This document shows, one piece after another, positions 52,770 to 60,901 of a DNA stretch of 64,000 bases (the stretch's first letter is position 1; each line of letters opens with the position of its first letter). The stretch comes from Gammaproteobacteria bacterium. Its GTDB lineage: Bacteria > Pseudomonadota > Gammaproteobacteria > Steroidobacterales > Steroidobacteraceae. Position numbers and translations under genes: made by a program. Below the pieces are notes generated by a model, which was not told where the DNA came from, made no database searches, and worked only from the letters and a program-made list of their open reading frames with translations. The stretch spans positions 62,001-126,000 of the forward strand of contig JANYHD010000027.1 of assembly GCA_025359205.1 (NCBI GenBank). The letters run 5' to 3'.

Positions 52770-52796
52770 TCAAGAACCCGCGGCTTAGGCCGATGA
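52770..52796 (+). promoter_or_regulatory. Sigma-28 (FliA)-like promoter of the MSHA pilin gene
   Basis: TCAAGAAC (52770-52777), spacer of 11, GCCGATGA (52789-52796), against the consensus TAAAGTTT-N11-GCCGATAA. The -10 half matches at seven of eight and the spacing is exact. The leader to ATG 52868 would be about 65 nt and contains GC-rich inverted repeats, including GCGCGC-AAGA-GCGCGC. A 6-bp-arm hairpin GCTGTG-N6-CACAGC lies upstream at 52736-52753. Confidence 0.5.
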
Positions 52797-52867
52797 CCCG
52801 GAAGACCGCGCGCAAGAGCGCGCGCCTGTAACCACTTGATCGGCGCAGCTGCGCCCCGGAGTCGAAC

Positions 52868-53326
52868 ATGAATACGTCCCGCGACCGCGGCTTCACGCTG
52901 ATCGAACTGGTCGTAGTGATCACGATCCTCGGCATACTTGCCGCCTTTGCCGTACCAAAATTCATTGCTCTCGACGGACAGGCCCGCGTCGCCACGGTCC
53001 AGGGTCTGGCCGGCAGCGTGCGCAGCGCCGCTTCGCTCGCCCGCGGCCTGGCGATGGCCACCGGCGCCTCGGCGAGCGTTTCGATGGAAGGCTCCACCGT
53101 CAACCTGGTCAACAGCTACCCGGATTCCAGCCTGACGGGCATTGCCGCCGCCCTCAACCTGAGCCCTGGCGACTTCATCTTCGCGGCGGGACCGACCGCT
53201 GCCACGGGTCCTGCGACCTGGACCAAGGTCGGCGCGGCGACACCGGCCACCTGCGTCGTGAACTACACGCCGCCCGCTGCGGTTGGCGCGGCCCCGGCTA
53301 TCAACTCGGTCACGGGCGGCTGCTAA
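52868..53326 (+). CDS. mshA: MSHA major pilin, MshA-like
   Basis: A 152-residue type IVa-like prepilin. Short leader cleaved at DRG^[17 protein letters not shown], giving N-terminal Phe and Glu5. The C-terminal disulfide-bonded region is flanked by two cysteines (ATCVVNY and the final GGC). GGAG precedes the ATG. Vibrio loci have mshB and mshA, whereas here only one pilin gene sits between mshG and mshC. Confidence 0.88.
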   Translation: MNTSRDRGFTLIELVVVITILGILAAFAVPKFIALDGQARVATVQGLAGSVRSAASLARGLAMATGASASVSMEGSTVNLVNSYPDSSLTGIAAALNLSPGDFIFAAGPTAATGPATWTKVGAATPATCVVNYTPPAAVGAAPAINSVTGGC

Positions 53327-53376
53327 CGCCGGCACGCGGGTAACGGGCGGGCCCGAATCCCGCACGGAGCAGACAC

Positions 53377-53871
53377 ATGTCGCGCAGGATCGGAAGCCAT
53401 GCGCGAACCACGGGCCCGGCGGGCTTCACGCTCGTCGAGCTCGTGGTCGTCATGACGATCGCCGGAGTGCTGGCGGCGACCATCGGCCCCAAGTTCTTCT
53501 CGCAGCAGACCTTCAGCGAGCGCGGCTATGCCGATGAACTGGCCGCTGCGCTGCGCCTCGCGCAAAAGACGGCGGTCATCACCGGCTGCCCGGCGCGCGT
53601 TATCGTCAACGCCAGCAGCTACGCTGCCGCACAGCAGGCCCCTTCCGGCAATGCCTGCCTCGCCAGTGACAACACCTGGTCAACTGCGCTGCTCTCGAAT
53701 GACGGCACTACGCTCCAGGGGAGCGCACCTGCCGGAACCAACGCCAGTCCGACGGGCGTTTACCAGTTCGATACCCAGGGGCGCCTTGCGAGCAGCCCGG
53801 GCACGACCATCACGGTCGGCGCCCGCAGCATCACGATCGACGCCGGCAGCGGCTTCGTGCGGGTGCAGTAG
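53377..53871 (+). CDS. mshC: MSHA minor pilin-like protein MshC
   Basis: A 164-residue GspH-type pseudopilin. Prepilin site PAG^FTLVELVVVMTIAGVLAA at about residue 16, then a beta-rich C-terminal half (VYQFDTQGRLASSPGTTITV). Two cysteines (ITGCPARV, GNACLAS) could pair. The leader is long (16 residues) but normal for this type. Confidence 0.82.
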   Translation: MSRRIGSHARTTGPAGFTLVELVVVMTIAGVLAATIGPKFFSQQTFSERGYADELAAALRLAQKTAVITGCPARVIVNASSYAAAQQAPSGNACLASDNTWSTALLSNDGTTLQGSAPAGTNASPTGVYQFDTQGRLASSPGTTITVGARSITIDAGSGFVRVQ

Positions 53872-53873
53872 CC

Positions 53874-54350
53874 ATGCGCACCACTGAACCGGCGGCCGGA
53901 TATCAGCGGCAACGCGGCGTGACGCTGGTGGAGCTCATCGTCGCCATCACCATCGTCTCCATCGCCGCCACCACGATCCTGGGCACCATGGCAACGGTCG
54001 CGAGCCGCAGCGCCGATGCCATGGTGCAGCAGCAGGCGATCGCCATCGGCCAGGCCTATCTCGATGAGATCCTGCAGCGCTGGGTGGTCGATCCCAACGG
54101 CGCGCCGCCCAATACCGGCCGCGGCAGCTGGGACCTGGTCGACCAGTACAACGGCCTCACGGATGCCGGCGCACGTGACCAGTACAACAACGCGATCGCC
54201 GCGCTCAGCGTTTATACCGTCTCGGTCAGCGTCGTGCCTTCCAGCGCGCTGACCGGCGTCGGCAGCGCTTACGCGCGGCGCATCGACGTGACGGTCACCC
54301 GCGTTCCCAATGTCTCGGTGACCCTGTCGGGTTACCGGACGAGCTACTGA
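53874..54350 (+). CDS. mshD: MSHA minor pilin-like protein MshD
   Basis: A 158-residue prepilin-like protein with QRG^VTLVELIVAITIVSIAA at about residue 15 and the family segment QQAIAIGQAYLDEILQRW. It is 2 bp after mshC and 1 bp before mshO, so these form one translational block. Confidence 0.85.
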   Translation: MRTTEPAAGYQRQRGVTLVELIVAITIVSIAATTILGTMATVASRSADAMVQQQAIAIGQAYLDEILQRWVVDPNGAPPNTGRGSWDLVDQYNGLTDAGARDQYNNAIAALSVYTVSVSVVPSSALTGVGSAYARRIDVTVTRVPNVSVTLSGYRTSY

Positions 54351-54351
54351 C

Positions 54352-55206
54352 ATGCGCCGCACAGAGCGAGGTGTCACCCTCATCGAGCTCGTGGTGACCA
54401 TTGTAGTAGGCTCAATCGTCGTGGCCTTCATGGCCATGTTCATCGTCACGCCGATGCAGGCCTACACCGGCCAGACGCGCCGCGCCGACCTGGTCGACGA
54501 GGCCGACAGCGCGCTGCGCCTGATGGGCCGCGACCTGCGCAGCTCGCTACCCAACAGCGCACGCGTCACCAGCAGCGGCACGGTGACGGCGCTCGAACTG
54601 CTGGCTACTGCGGACGGCGCCCGCTATCGCGACAGCGGCCCGCTGAGCAACCCGGCCCTCGAGCTGGACTTCACGGCCGCGGACGGCGCCTTTGCAACCA
54701 CGGTGCCGTTCACGCAGCTCACGCTCCCCTGGTCATCCACGAGCTCGTACCTCGCGATCTATAATGTCGGCGTGCCCGGTGCAAACGCCTACGAGATGGC
54801 CAACGTCATTACGCCCGCCGGCACCGCGATCAGCATCGCGGCGGGTTCCTCCGCCAATGAAAACCTGGTGACACTGAGCCCGGCGTTCCGCTTCACTTAT
54901 GGTTCGCCCGGCCGGCGCGTCTACCTCGTCAGCGGCCCGGTGACCTACCTGTGCGACACGACGGCAGGCACGCTGCGCCGCTATTCGGGCTATGGCATCG
55001 CCAGCACGCAGCCCGCCAGCGCCGCCGCATTGGCGTCCGCCGGCGCGACCGCGGCGCTGGTGGCGGTCGACGTGGGCGCCTGCCAGTTCAGTTATAACTC
55101 CGGCACCGCGCAGCGCAATGCGCTGGCCACAATCACCTTGCAGCTCACGCGGGCCGGTGAATCGATACAGCTCCTGAATGAAGTGCAACTGGCGAATACA
55201 CCATGA
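54352..55206 (+). CDS. mshO: MSHA minor pilin-like protein MshO
   Basis: A 284-residue GspJ-like minor pilin. Cleavage ERG^VTLIELVVTIVVGSIVV near residue 7, the MQAYTGQTRRADLVDEADSA helix, and a larger beta domain with a cysteine pair (YLCDTT, GACQFSY). It overlaps mshP by four bases. Confidence 0.85.
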   Translation: MRRTERGVTLIELVVTIVVGSIVVAFMAMFIVTPMQAYTGQTRRADLVDEADSALRLMGRDLRSSLPNSARVTSSGTVTALELLATADGARYRDSGPLSNPALELDFTAADGAFATTVPFTQLTLPWSSTSSYLAIYNVGVPGANAYEMANVITPAGTAISIAAGSSANENLVTLSPAFRFTYGSPGRRVYLVSGPVTYLCDTTAGTLRRYSGYGIASTQPASAAALASAGATAALVAVDVGACQFSYNSGTAQRNALATITLQLTRAGESIQLLNEVQLANTP

Positions 55207-55679
55207 TGCCGCTCCCTCCCTGGCCGCTCCCTCGCCAAGTGCAGTTGCGCGGCCTGCGGGCCGCGCGCAGCCTGGCCCGCGGCTTCGCGCTCGTGCCGGC
55301 TTTGTTCCTGGTGGTCGTGCTGGGCGCACTGGCGCTGGTCGCCATCCGGGTTGGCAACGGCCAGCAGCATGCCGTCACCATGGGTCTGCTGCAGGCGCGG
55401 GCTCTGGCCGCCGCACGTGCCGGTGCCGAATGGGGCGCCTACCGCGCGCTGGCGCCAGCGCCGAATGTGCCCCTGTGCGCGTCCAGCACAACGCTGAATC
55501 TCAGCGAAGCGGCGCTCAACGGCTTTACCGTCGTGGTCAGTTGCACTTCGACCGCATTCCCGAATGGAGCCGCCACCAGCCACGCCTACACGATCAATGC
55601 GAGCGCGACCGCGGGCACCTACGGCCAGCCGATGTACGTGCGCCGCGTATTCAGCGCGACCTTCACGGACGCCACATGA
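55203..55679 (+). CDS. mshP: MSHA biogenesis protein MshP
   Basis: A 158-residue pilin-like protein with one N-terminal hydrophobic helix (RGFALVPALFLVVVLGALAL) after a 27-residue leader. The usual Glu5 is replaced by Pro (F-A-L-V-P), as in GspK/PilX-like proteins lacking Glu5, so it may cap or initiate the fibre. It overlaps both neighbours. Confidence 0.8.
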   Translation: MMPLPPWPLPRQVQLRGLRAARSLARGFALVPALFLVVVLGALALVAIRVGNGQQHAVTMGLLQARALAAARAGAEWGAYRALAPAPNVPLCASSTTLNLSEAALNGFTVVVSCTSTAFPNGAATSHAYTINASATAGTYGQPMYVRRVFSATFTDAT

Positions 55680-58543
55680 ACGTGCTCGCGGCAGCAAATA
55701 TCCATGAGCGCCGTGCGCAACGGTCAGCATGGCCGGCGACCTTTGCGCTGCTCGCTCTGGCGCTGCTGCCGTCACAACGGCTGCTCGCAGCGAGCTACAC
55801 CACGCAGGCCGCGACCTACAACTGGATCAGTACTGCAACCCACACGCTGCTCAACACCTGGGACACGACGGTGGGTTGCCCTGACAACGGCGGCGACGAC
55901 AGCTTGTCGAAGTCGCTGTCGCTCGGCTTCAACTTCAACTTCGGCGGCACGGTCTACAACGCCGTGCGCATCCACAGCAACGGCCGGCTGCAGTTCGGCA
56001 ACACCTATTGCACCTACGGCACCGCGGGCACGGGCCCGCCTCGCACCTACCCTGACGGCTACGCGAGCGCCAACCTCAAGGCCACGATGAAGATCTACCA
56101 GGGCGACCTGGACAACTCCGCGGCGGGCGGCGGCAAGATCTACTACGCGACCGTGGGCTCGGCGCCCAATCGCCAGTTCGTGGTCACCTGGCAGGCCGTG
56201 CCGCAATGGAGCGCGGCCGGCACCAGCTACAACCTGCAGATTCAGGTGTCCGAGGACGGGTCCTTCTACTACATGTACGGCACCTCGGTGAACCTGTCGG
56301 GCGGCACGAATGTCGGTCCGGCCGAGATCGGCTGGGAAGTCACAACCAGCGATTACACGCTGGTGCAGACGGGCTTGCCGGCCAATCTGAGCGGCTGGCA
56401 TTTCGTGCCCACGGGCAGCACCTCGAGCTTCCTGGTGAGCAATTCGGCCTATGGGCTGTACTGCCTGCCGCAAGCCGTCACCGTCACCGCCCGCGATGCC
56501 AGCAACAATCCGGTCAACAACTACAGCGGCACGATCACGCTTTCGACAAGTACGGCGCGCGGCACCTGGACGCTAACCACCGGCGGCGGCACGCTGGTGG
56601 ACTCGACGCCGGATGACGGCCTCGCAACCTACACCTTCCCCGGCAACCAGTCTTCGGCGACCTTCGCGCTCAGCTACCGGGCCGGGCCCGCGACGGTAAC
56701 CGTGCACGCCTCGCAGTCCAGTCCCACCGTGGTCAACGACGATGGCACGCAGAGCGCGATCGTGTTCTCGCCGAGCGGCTTCACCGTAACCTCCGCGCCG
56801 TTCTCGAATCCCGCTGGCGGCGTGCCGGCATTTGCCTCGCCGCAAACCGCAGGCAACAACTTCAGCGTCTATCTGACCGCCTATGGGCAGACACCCACGG
56901 ACGCCACCTGCGGCATCATCACGGGCTATGCCGGCGCCAAGAACCTGAAGTTCTGGTCGGGCTACGTGAACCCCGCGACCGGAACCCTCACGCCCACGAT
57001 CAATGGCACGACGATCGTCAGTCTCGAGGCGAGCGCGAGCGCGCAGAGCGTGACCTTCACCAGCGGTCAGGCCACCGTGACTGCAAAGTACAAGGACGCC
57101 GGGAGCCTCAGCATTTCGATGAAGGACGACACCACCGGCAACCCGTCTCTCCCGACCGGCATCCGCGGCAGCACCGGCACGATCGTCTCGGCACCGGCAA
57201 ACTTCGTGGTCTCCAATATCAAGCGTACCAGCGACGGTTTCGCCAACCCCGCATCGAGCACCGCCACAGGCACCGTGTTCGCGACGGCGGGTCAGACGTT
57301 CACGGCCACGGTCACGGCGGTCGAAGCAGGTGGTGCGGCGACGCCCAATTTCGGGCGCGAGAGCACGCCCGAGTCCGTCGCATTCAACACGACGCTGGTG
57401 CTGCCTGCCGTTGGACACGCTCCAACCGTCAGCGGCACGGCCGGCACCTTCACCAACGGCGTGGCCACCGGCACTGCTTTCGCGTGGCCCGAAGTGGGCA
57501 TTGTGAAGCTGGTGCCGCACATTGCCGACAGCGACTACATCGGCGCGGGTGACATCGCCGGCGCTCCGACTGGCAATGTCGGACGCTTCGTGCCCAACAG
57601 TTTTGCGGTGGGGCTCAACACGCCGCTGTTCGGCACCGGCTGCACCGCCGGTTCATTTACATACCTCGGCCAGCCCTTCACGTACACGGTGGCCCCGGTC
57701 ATCACGGTCACGGCACAGGCCTTTGGTGGCGCGACCACGCAGAACTACACCGGCTCGCTCATGCGCATGGCCAACGCTTCGCTGACCGGCCGCAGCTACA
57801 CGCCCACGCCAGCCAGTCCCGCGCTCGACACCTCCGGACTTCCGGCGACTTCGGCTGACCCGCTCATCGCGGACCAGGGGAACGGCCAGGTCACGCTGAC
57901 TTTCGGTGCGGGCTTAGGGCTGGCCTACGTGCGCGGCAATGCCATCGCGCCGTTCAACTCCAACATCGCGCTGTCGATCAACGTGATCGACCTGGATGCC
58001 ATCACCGCGGCGAACCCGGTCAGTTTCGGCACCGGCATTGGCATTGGCTTCAGCTCGGGCGCTGCACAGCGGTACGGGCGCATGGTCTTGCGCAATGCCG
58101 TCGGCTCTGAACTGCTCGACCTGCCCACCACGCTCACCACCGAGTACTACCTCAGTGCCACGCTGGGATTCACCACCAACACCAGCGACAGTTGCACCGT
58201 CGCACCGACGCTCGCATTCAGCGGCTACCAGGCCAATCTCGCCTCCGGCGAGACCTGCGTGCGCGACAGCGGCAGTCCCGGCACTTCGGGAATCGGCTGC
58301 GCCGCGGCAGCAAGCGCGAGCCTGCGCTATCGCTCCAGCGCGCTGGGTGGGGATTTCAATCTCTGGCTGGCGGCGCCAGGCAGCGGCAACAACGGCGCCG
58401 TGACCGTGACCGCAACCGCGCCTGCATGGCTGAAATACCTTTGGTCGGCGAGTTCGGGCGTACCGTCGAACCCGGCCGCGATGGCGACCTTCGGCCTGTT
58501 TCCCGGCCCGAGCTCGCGCATCTACCAGCGCGAAGTCTACTGA
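55676..58543 (+). CDS. mshQ: Large secreted MSHA protein MshQ, adhesin-like
   Basis: A 955-residue protein with an N-terminal signal (FALLALALLPSQRLLA ending in AS). The front domain has LGFNFNFGGTVYNAVRIHSN and GKIYYATVGSAPNRQFVVTW, resembling adhesin domains with a jelly-roll. Middle Ig-like repeats read VTVTARDASNNPVNNYSGTI. The C-terminal part is DUF6701-like (QNYTGSLMRMANASL). The domain order is that of MshQ, thought to be displayed at the pilus tip or cell surface. It is the last MSHA gene, 4-nt overlap with mshP. Confidence 0.85.
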   Translation: MNVLAAANIHERRAQRSAWPATFALLALALLPSQRLLAASYTTQAATYNWISTATHTLLNTWDTTVGCPDNGGDDSLSKSLSLGFNFNFGGTVYNAVRIHSNGRLQFGNTYCTYGTAGTGPPRTYPDGYASANLKATMKIYQGDLDNSAAGGGKIYYATVGSAPNRQFVVTWQAVPQWSAAGTSYNLQIQVSEDGSFYYMYGTSVNLSGGTNVGPAEIGWEVTTSDYTLVQTGLPANLSGWHFVPTGSTSSFLVSNSAYGLYCLPQAVTVTARDASNNPVNNYSGTITLSTSTARGTWTLTTGGGTLVDSTPDDGLATYTFPGNQSSATFALSYRAGPATVTVHASQSSPTVVNDDGTQSAIVFSPSGFTVTSAPFSNPAGGVPAFASPQTAGNNFSVYLTAYGQTPTDATCGIITGYAGAKNLKFWSGYVNPATGTLTPTINGTTIVSLEASASAQSVTFTSGQATVTAKYKDAGSLSISMKDDTTGNPSLPTGIRGSTGTIVSAPANFVVSNIKRTSDGFANPASSTATGTVFATAGQTFTATVTAVEAGGAATPNFGRESTPESVAFNTTLVLPAVGHAPTVSGTAGTFTNGVATGTAFAWPEVGIVKLVPHIADSDYIGAGDIAGAPTGNVGRFVPNSFAVGLNTPLFGTGCTAGSFTYLGQPFTYTVAPVITVTAQAFGGATTQNYTGSLMRMANASLTGRSYTPTPASPALDTSGLPATSADPLIADQGNGQVTLTFGAGLGLAYVRGNAIAPFNSNIALSINVIDLDAITAANPVSFGTGIGIGFSSGAAQRYGRMVLRNAVGSELLDLPTTLTTEYYLSATLGFTTNTSDSCTVAPTLAFSGYQANLASGETCVRDSGSPGTSGIGCAAAASASLRYRSSALGGDFNLWLAAPGSGNNGAVTVTATAPAWLKYLWSASSGVPSNPAAMATFGLFPGPSSRIYQREVY

Positions 58544-58574
58544 CGGCTGTCGGCCCGGAATTGAGCGCATTGAC

Positions 58575-58622
58575 GCCCCTTGAACGGTACGTACCCGCTC
58601 ATGCCGTCCGGGTTCAAGGGGC
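58575..58622 (+). terminator. Stem-loop after mshQ without U-run
   Basis: GCCCCTTGAAC (58575-58585) and GTTCAAGGGGC (58612-58622) are an 11-bp perfect inverted repeat around a 26-nt loop. There is no T-run after it, so it may act as a Rho-linked stop, an mRNA 3'-end stabiliser, or a protein site. Confidence 0.5.
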
Positions 58623-58697
58623 CAGGATCGCCGCATGCCAGCCGCTTTGCCATCGCGGCCCCTGCTATCATCAAGTGCGAGGGAGCAGGGAAAGGCC

Positions 58698-59099
58698 ATG
58701 GATATCAGCGCCATCATTGAATCGCCAACGCATCGTCTGCGGGCCCTGCTTGCAACGCGGGTCAAGCGCAGAGTGGAGCGGAGCTTCGCCAGCCGCGTCT
58801 GCGACGAATCGCTCGCGGCATTGCACGCAGTGCTTGCGGCACGGCCAGAGCTCCAGGGCGACGCTCTCTACGAGGCGGTCGTGTCCCGCCGCACCAATCT
58901 CAATCCCGCCCAGGCCAGCGCCATCGTGCAGCGCGCGAACGAAAGCCTCGAAGACTGGGGGAATGACCGTACGGCAAAGCTCATCGACGTGGTCAGGTAC
59001 ATGATCGTCAGCGAATACATGGCGCAGCAAGCCGGTACGGAAGGCATGATCATCGACCTGGGTGCGTTGCTGACACCACGAATCGACCCGCAGCTGTAG
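58698..59099 (+). CDS. Hypothetical protein, mostly helical
   Basis: A 133-residue protein, predicted to be all-helical, with RRVERSFASRVCDESLAAL and a Cys. It has SRRTNLNPAQASAIVQRAN, which would suit a small helical bundle. Not recognised. GGGAAAGG precedes ATG 58698. An upstream in-frame ATG at 58635 would add 21 residues with no support. Converges with the DinB-like gene. Confidence 0.6.
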   Translation: MDISAIIESPTHRLRALLATRVKRRVERSFASRVCDESLAALHAVLAARPELQGDALYEAVVSRRTNLNPAQASAIVQRANESLEDWGNDRTAKLIDVVRYMIVSEYMAQQAGTEGMIIDLGALLTPRIDPQL

Positions 59100-59115
59100 C
59101 CGCCCGGTGCGGTAG

Positions 59116-59607
59116 CTAGCGCTCTGCCGCCCGCCAGGTCTCGATCTCGGCGCGATGCGCCGCGTCGTGCTGGCTCATGAACACCGGCATGTCGCACAGC
59201 GCCACCGCGCCCACACCTTCCTGCGTGCCGCTGCGCGCCCAGTCTGCCGAGGTGAGCTGCGCCAGCCGCGCGAGATTGGCCGCGCGCGCCGCGGCGAAGG
59301 CCGCCAGGCCCTCACGGAGCGAGCGCCGCCGATAATCACGCTCCGCGGCGATCGCATCACCGTCGAAGTCGGCCAGCACCGGTTGCTCTTCGTGCAGCAG
59401 CCGCTCGATGCGGCGCCCGAAACCCTCGTGTTCAAGGTCCGCCAGGTGCCAGACCTGCTCGACGGGTGAAAACGCCTGGCCGGCACGGCGTTCGCGCGCC
59501 TCGGCCGCGCTCAGCGCCGCGTACCGGCTCCTCAGTTCCTCCGGCATGCGCGCCAGCGCGGTGCGCAGCGCGGCGCGATCTGTATCCGCAAGTTTCGTGT
59601 AGAACAT
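59116..59607 (-). CDS. DinB-like four-helix-bundle protein
   Basis: A 163-residue protein of the DinB/YfiT-like putative metalloenzyme superfamily. The expected histidines are in EQVWHLADLEHEG (first ligand) and MSQHDAAHRAEIETW (the HxxxH of the last helix). The DinB group includes thiol transferases and DNA-damage-induced proteins. The role of this one is unknown. Confidence 0.82.
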   Translation of the reverse strand: MFYTKLADTDRAALRTALARMPEELRSRYAALSAAEARERRAGQAFSPVEQVWHLADLEHEGFGRRIERLLHEEQPVLADFDGDAIAAERDYRRRSLREGLAAFAAARAANLARLAQLTSADWARSGTQEGVGAVALCDMPVFMSQHDAAHRAEIETWRAAER

Positions 59608-59664
59608 GATGGCAGGAATCCAGGCGCGCCCCGGTGGCGGGCAGCCAAGGATACGCCCTCCGCC

Positions 59665-59904
59665 CTAGGACTTCAGGTGATCGATCTGGCTCGCGAGCTC
59701 GTGGCGGCGAAATTCCAGCCGCTGCCATTGCCGCTCAGTGAGCTCTAGCTGTTCGAGCGGCGTGTCGTGCTCCTGCCGGAGCGCCCAGTATTCGGCGCGG
59801 GCTGCAAAGGCCGCCGCACTCGCCGATCGATGACGCCGATCAAGCGTCGCCAGCAGCTGCTCCAGTTCGTCCGCAGCGACTTCGCTGTCCAATCCATAGC
59901 CCAT
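59665..59904 (-). CDS. Small coiled-coil protein of unknown function
   Basis: A 79-residue, acidic, almost wholly helical protein (LEQLLATLDRRHRSASAAA; ELTERQWQRLEFRRHELASQ). Ribosome site GGGGAA in front of ATG 59904. Not recognised. Could be a small regulator or a cytoplasmic scaffold. Confidence 0.55.
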   Translation of the reverse strand: MGYGLDSEVAADELEQLLATLDRRHRSASAAAFAARAEYWALRQEHDTPLEQLELTERQWQRLEFRRHELASQIDHLKS

Positions 59905-59997
59905 TGGAAATTCCCCGGTTGTGCCCGGGCGTATTGTCGGCGACTTCTTTTACAGATCTGTGGCAGCGGACGGCCACCCGATCGCGAGGCGGAAACG

Positions 59998-60381
59998 TCA
60001 GTCGCGCGGATCCTCGTAACGCCGGTCGATGCCGCGCATCGGCCAGGCGCCGGTTGAGCCCGGCTCGCGCATCGAGGGGCCACCCACGCCCCAAACGCCC
60101 GATTGATCCGGGGCGTCCGCGGCCACGACCGGCAACTCGCCGCGGGGGCGCATCGCGCGCCAGTTCACCACCATGATCCGCAGCGAGAGCGTCACCAACA
60201 GCAGGGCGATCGCGCCTTCCGCCAGACCCTGCAGCGCATGGCCACCGCGCCAGGCTGCCGCCACGCTGGCCGCTGCCCAGGCGGCGATCAACCCCACGAA
60301 CACCACCCCGGTGCAGATCAATGCCAGTCGCGCCCAGCGCTGCCCGAAGCGCTCGACGACCCAAGGTGATTCGCTGATCAT
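59998..60381 (-). CDS. Small membrane protein of unknown function
   Basis: A 127-residue protein with two probable membrane helices (ALICTGVVFVGLIAAWAAASV and LAEGAIALLLVTLSLRIMVV) and a Gly/Pro-rich tail (SGVWGVGGPSMREPG). No family recognised. ATG 60381 is one of three close in-frame ATGs (60396 and 60414 are the others). Confidence 0.5.
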   Translation of the reverse strand: MISESPWVVERFGQRWARLALICTGVVFVGLIAAWAAASVAAAWRGGHALQGLAEGAIALLLVTLSLRIMVVNWRAMRPRGELPVVAADAPDQSGVWGVGGPSMREPGSTGAWPMRGIDRRYEDPRD

Positions 60382-60473
60382 GCCCGCTGTTCCCATGAGA
60401 GCCGACATCGGCAAGCTAGCTCCGAGCGCTGACCGCTAGCATGCGACGTAGGTCTCAGTTCCCGCAAGCGACG

Positions 60474-60501
60474 TTGTCCAGGCGGCCCGGCCGGGCATAA
60501 T
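60474..60501 (+). promoter_or_regulatory. Sigma-70-like promoter for the 60545 gene
   Basis: TTGTCC (60474-60479), a 16-bp spacer and CATAAT (60496-60501), giving a leader of about 35 nt before ATG 60545. It is one of the better -35/-10 pairs in the window. Confidence 0.5.
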
Positions 60502-60544
60502 GCCGCACCGCAGGATCCGCTGCGGAGCGGCAAACTTCCCGAGG

Positions 60545-60784
60545 ATGGGTATCGTGTTGGTCACTCTTGGCGAACTCAAGGATCTGTTGTTGCGCTTTTC
60601 GTGGGAACGGCGTGACTGGCCGCGCGAGGACGTGCAGCGCGAATTCGGCGCCCTGGTGCTGTACATCATGCAGCAGGCCGATCGCCTGGGAGTGGACCTG
60701 GTGAGTGCTGGCGAGTCATGCGTGGCGCAACAGGCCACCAACGTGCCCACGCTCGTCCGCTCGAAGGTCGAACTCGACGCCTAG
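60545..60784 (+). CDS. Hypothetical protein, possibly MazG-like helical
   Basis: A 79-residue protein with TLGELKDLLLRFSWERRDW and EFGALVLYIMQQADRLGVDL. The second segment resembles helices of all-alpha NTP pyrophosphatases (DVLLYLLRLADxLGID), but the metal-binding ExxE pair is not visible and the protein is very short. Not assignable. Confidence 0.5.
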   Translation: MGIVLVTLGELKDLLLRFSWERRDWPREDVQREFGALVLYIMQQADRLGVDLVSAGESCVAQQATNVPTLVRSKVELDA

Positions 60785-60901
60785 TGTCTGTTCCCGCCCT
60801 GGGGAGTGCCGCGATGGCGGCCGTCCGGCCACAAAAGCATTGAACTGCGCGCTCGCGGCCATGCACCATGGTCGCTCACGTTTCCAACCTGCGGAGACCG
60901 C

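Noticed and set aside
52700-52867. Cyclic-di-GMP (GEMM) riboswitch before mshA
   Set aside because: The leader is structured and the pilus is c-di-GMP-linked, but I could not find the conserved GEMM cores (such as GGGCAAACC or ACGCAAAGCC). An Rfam scan would settle it.
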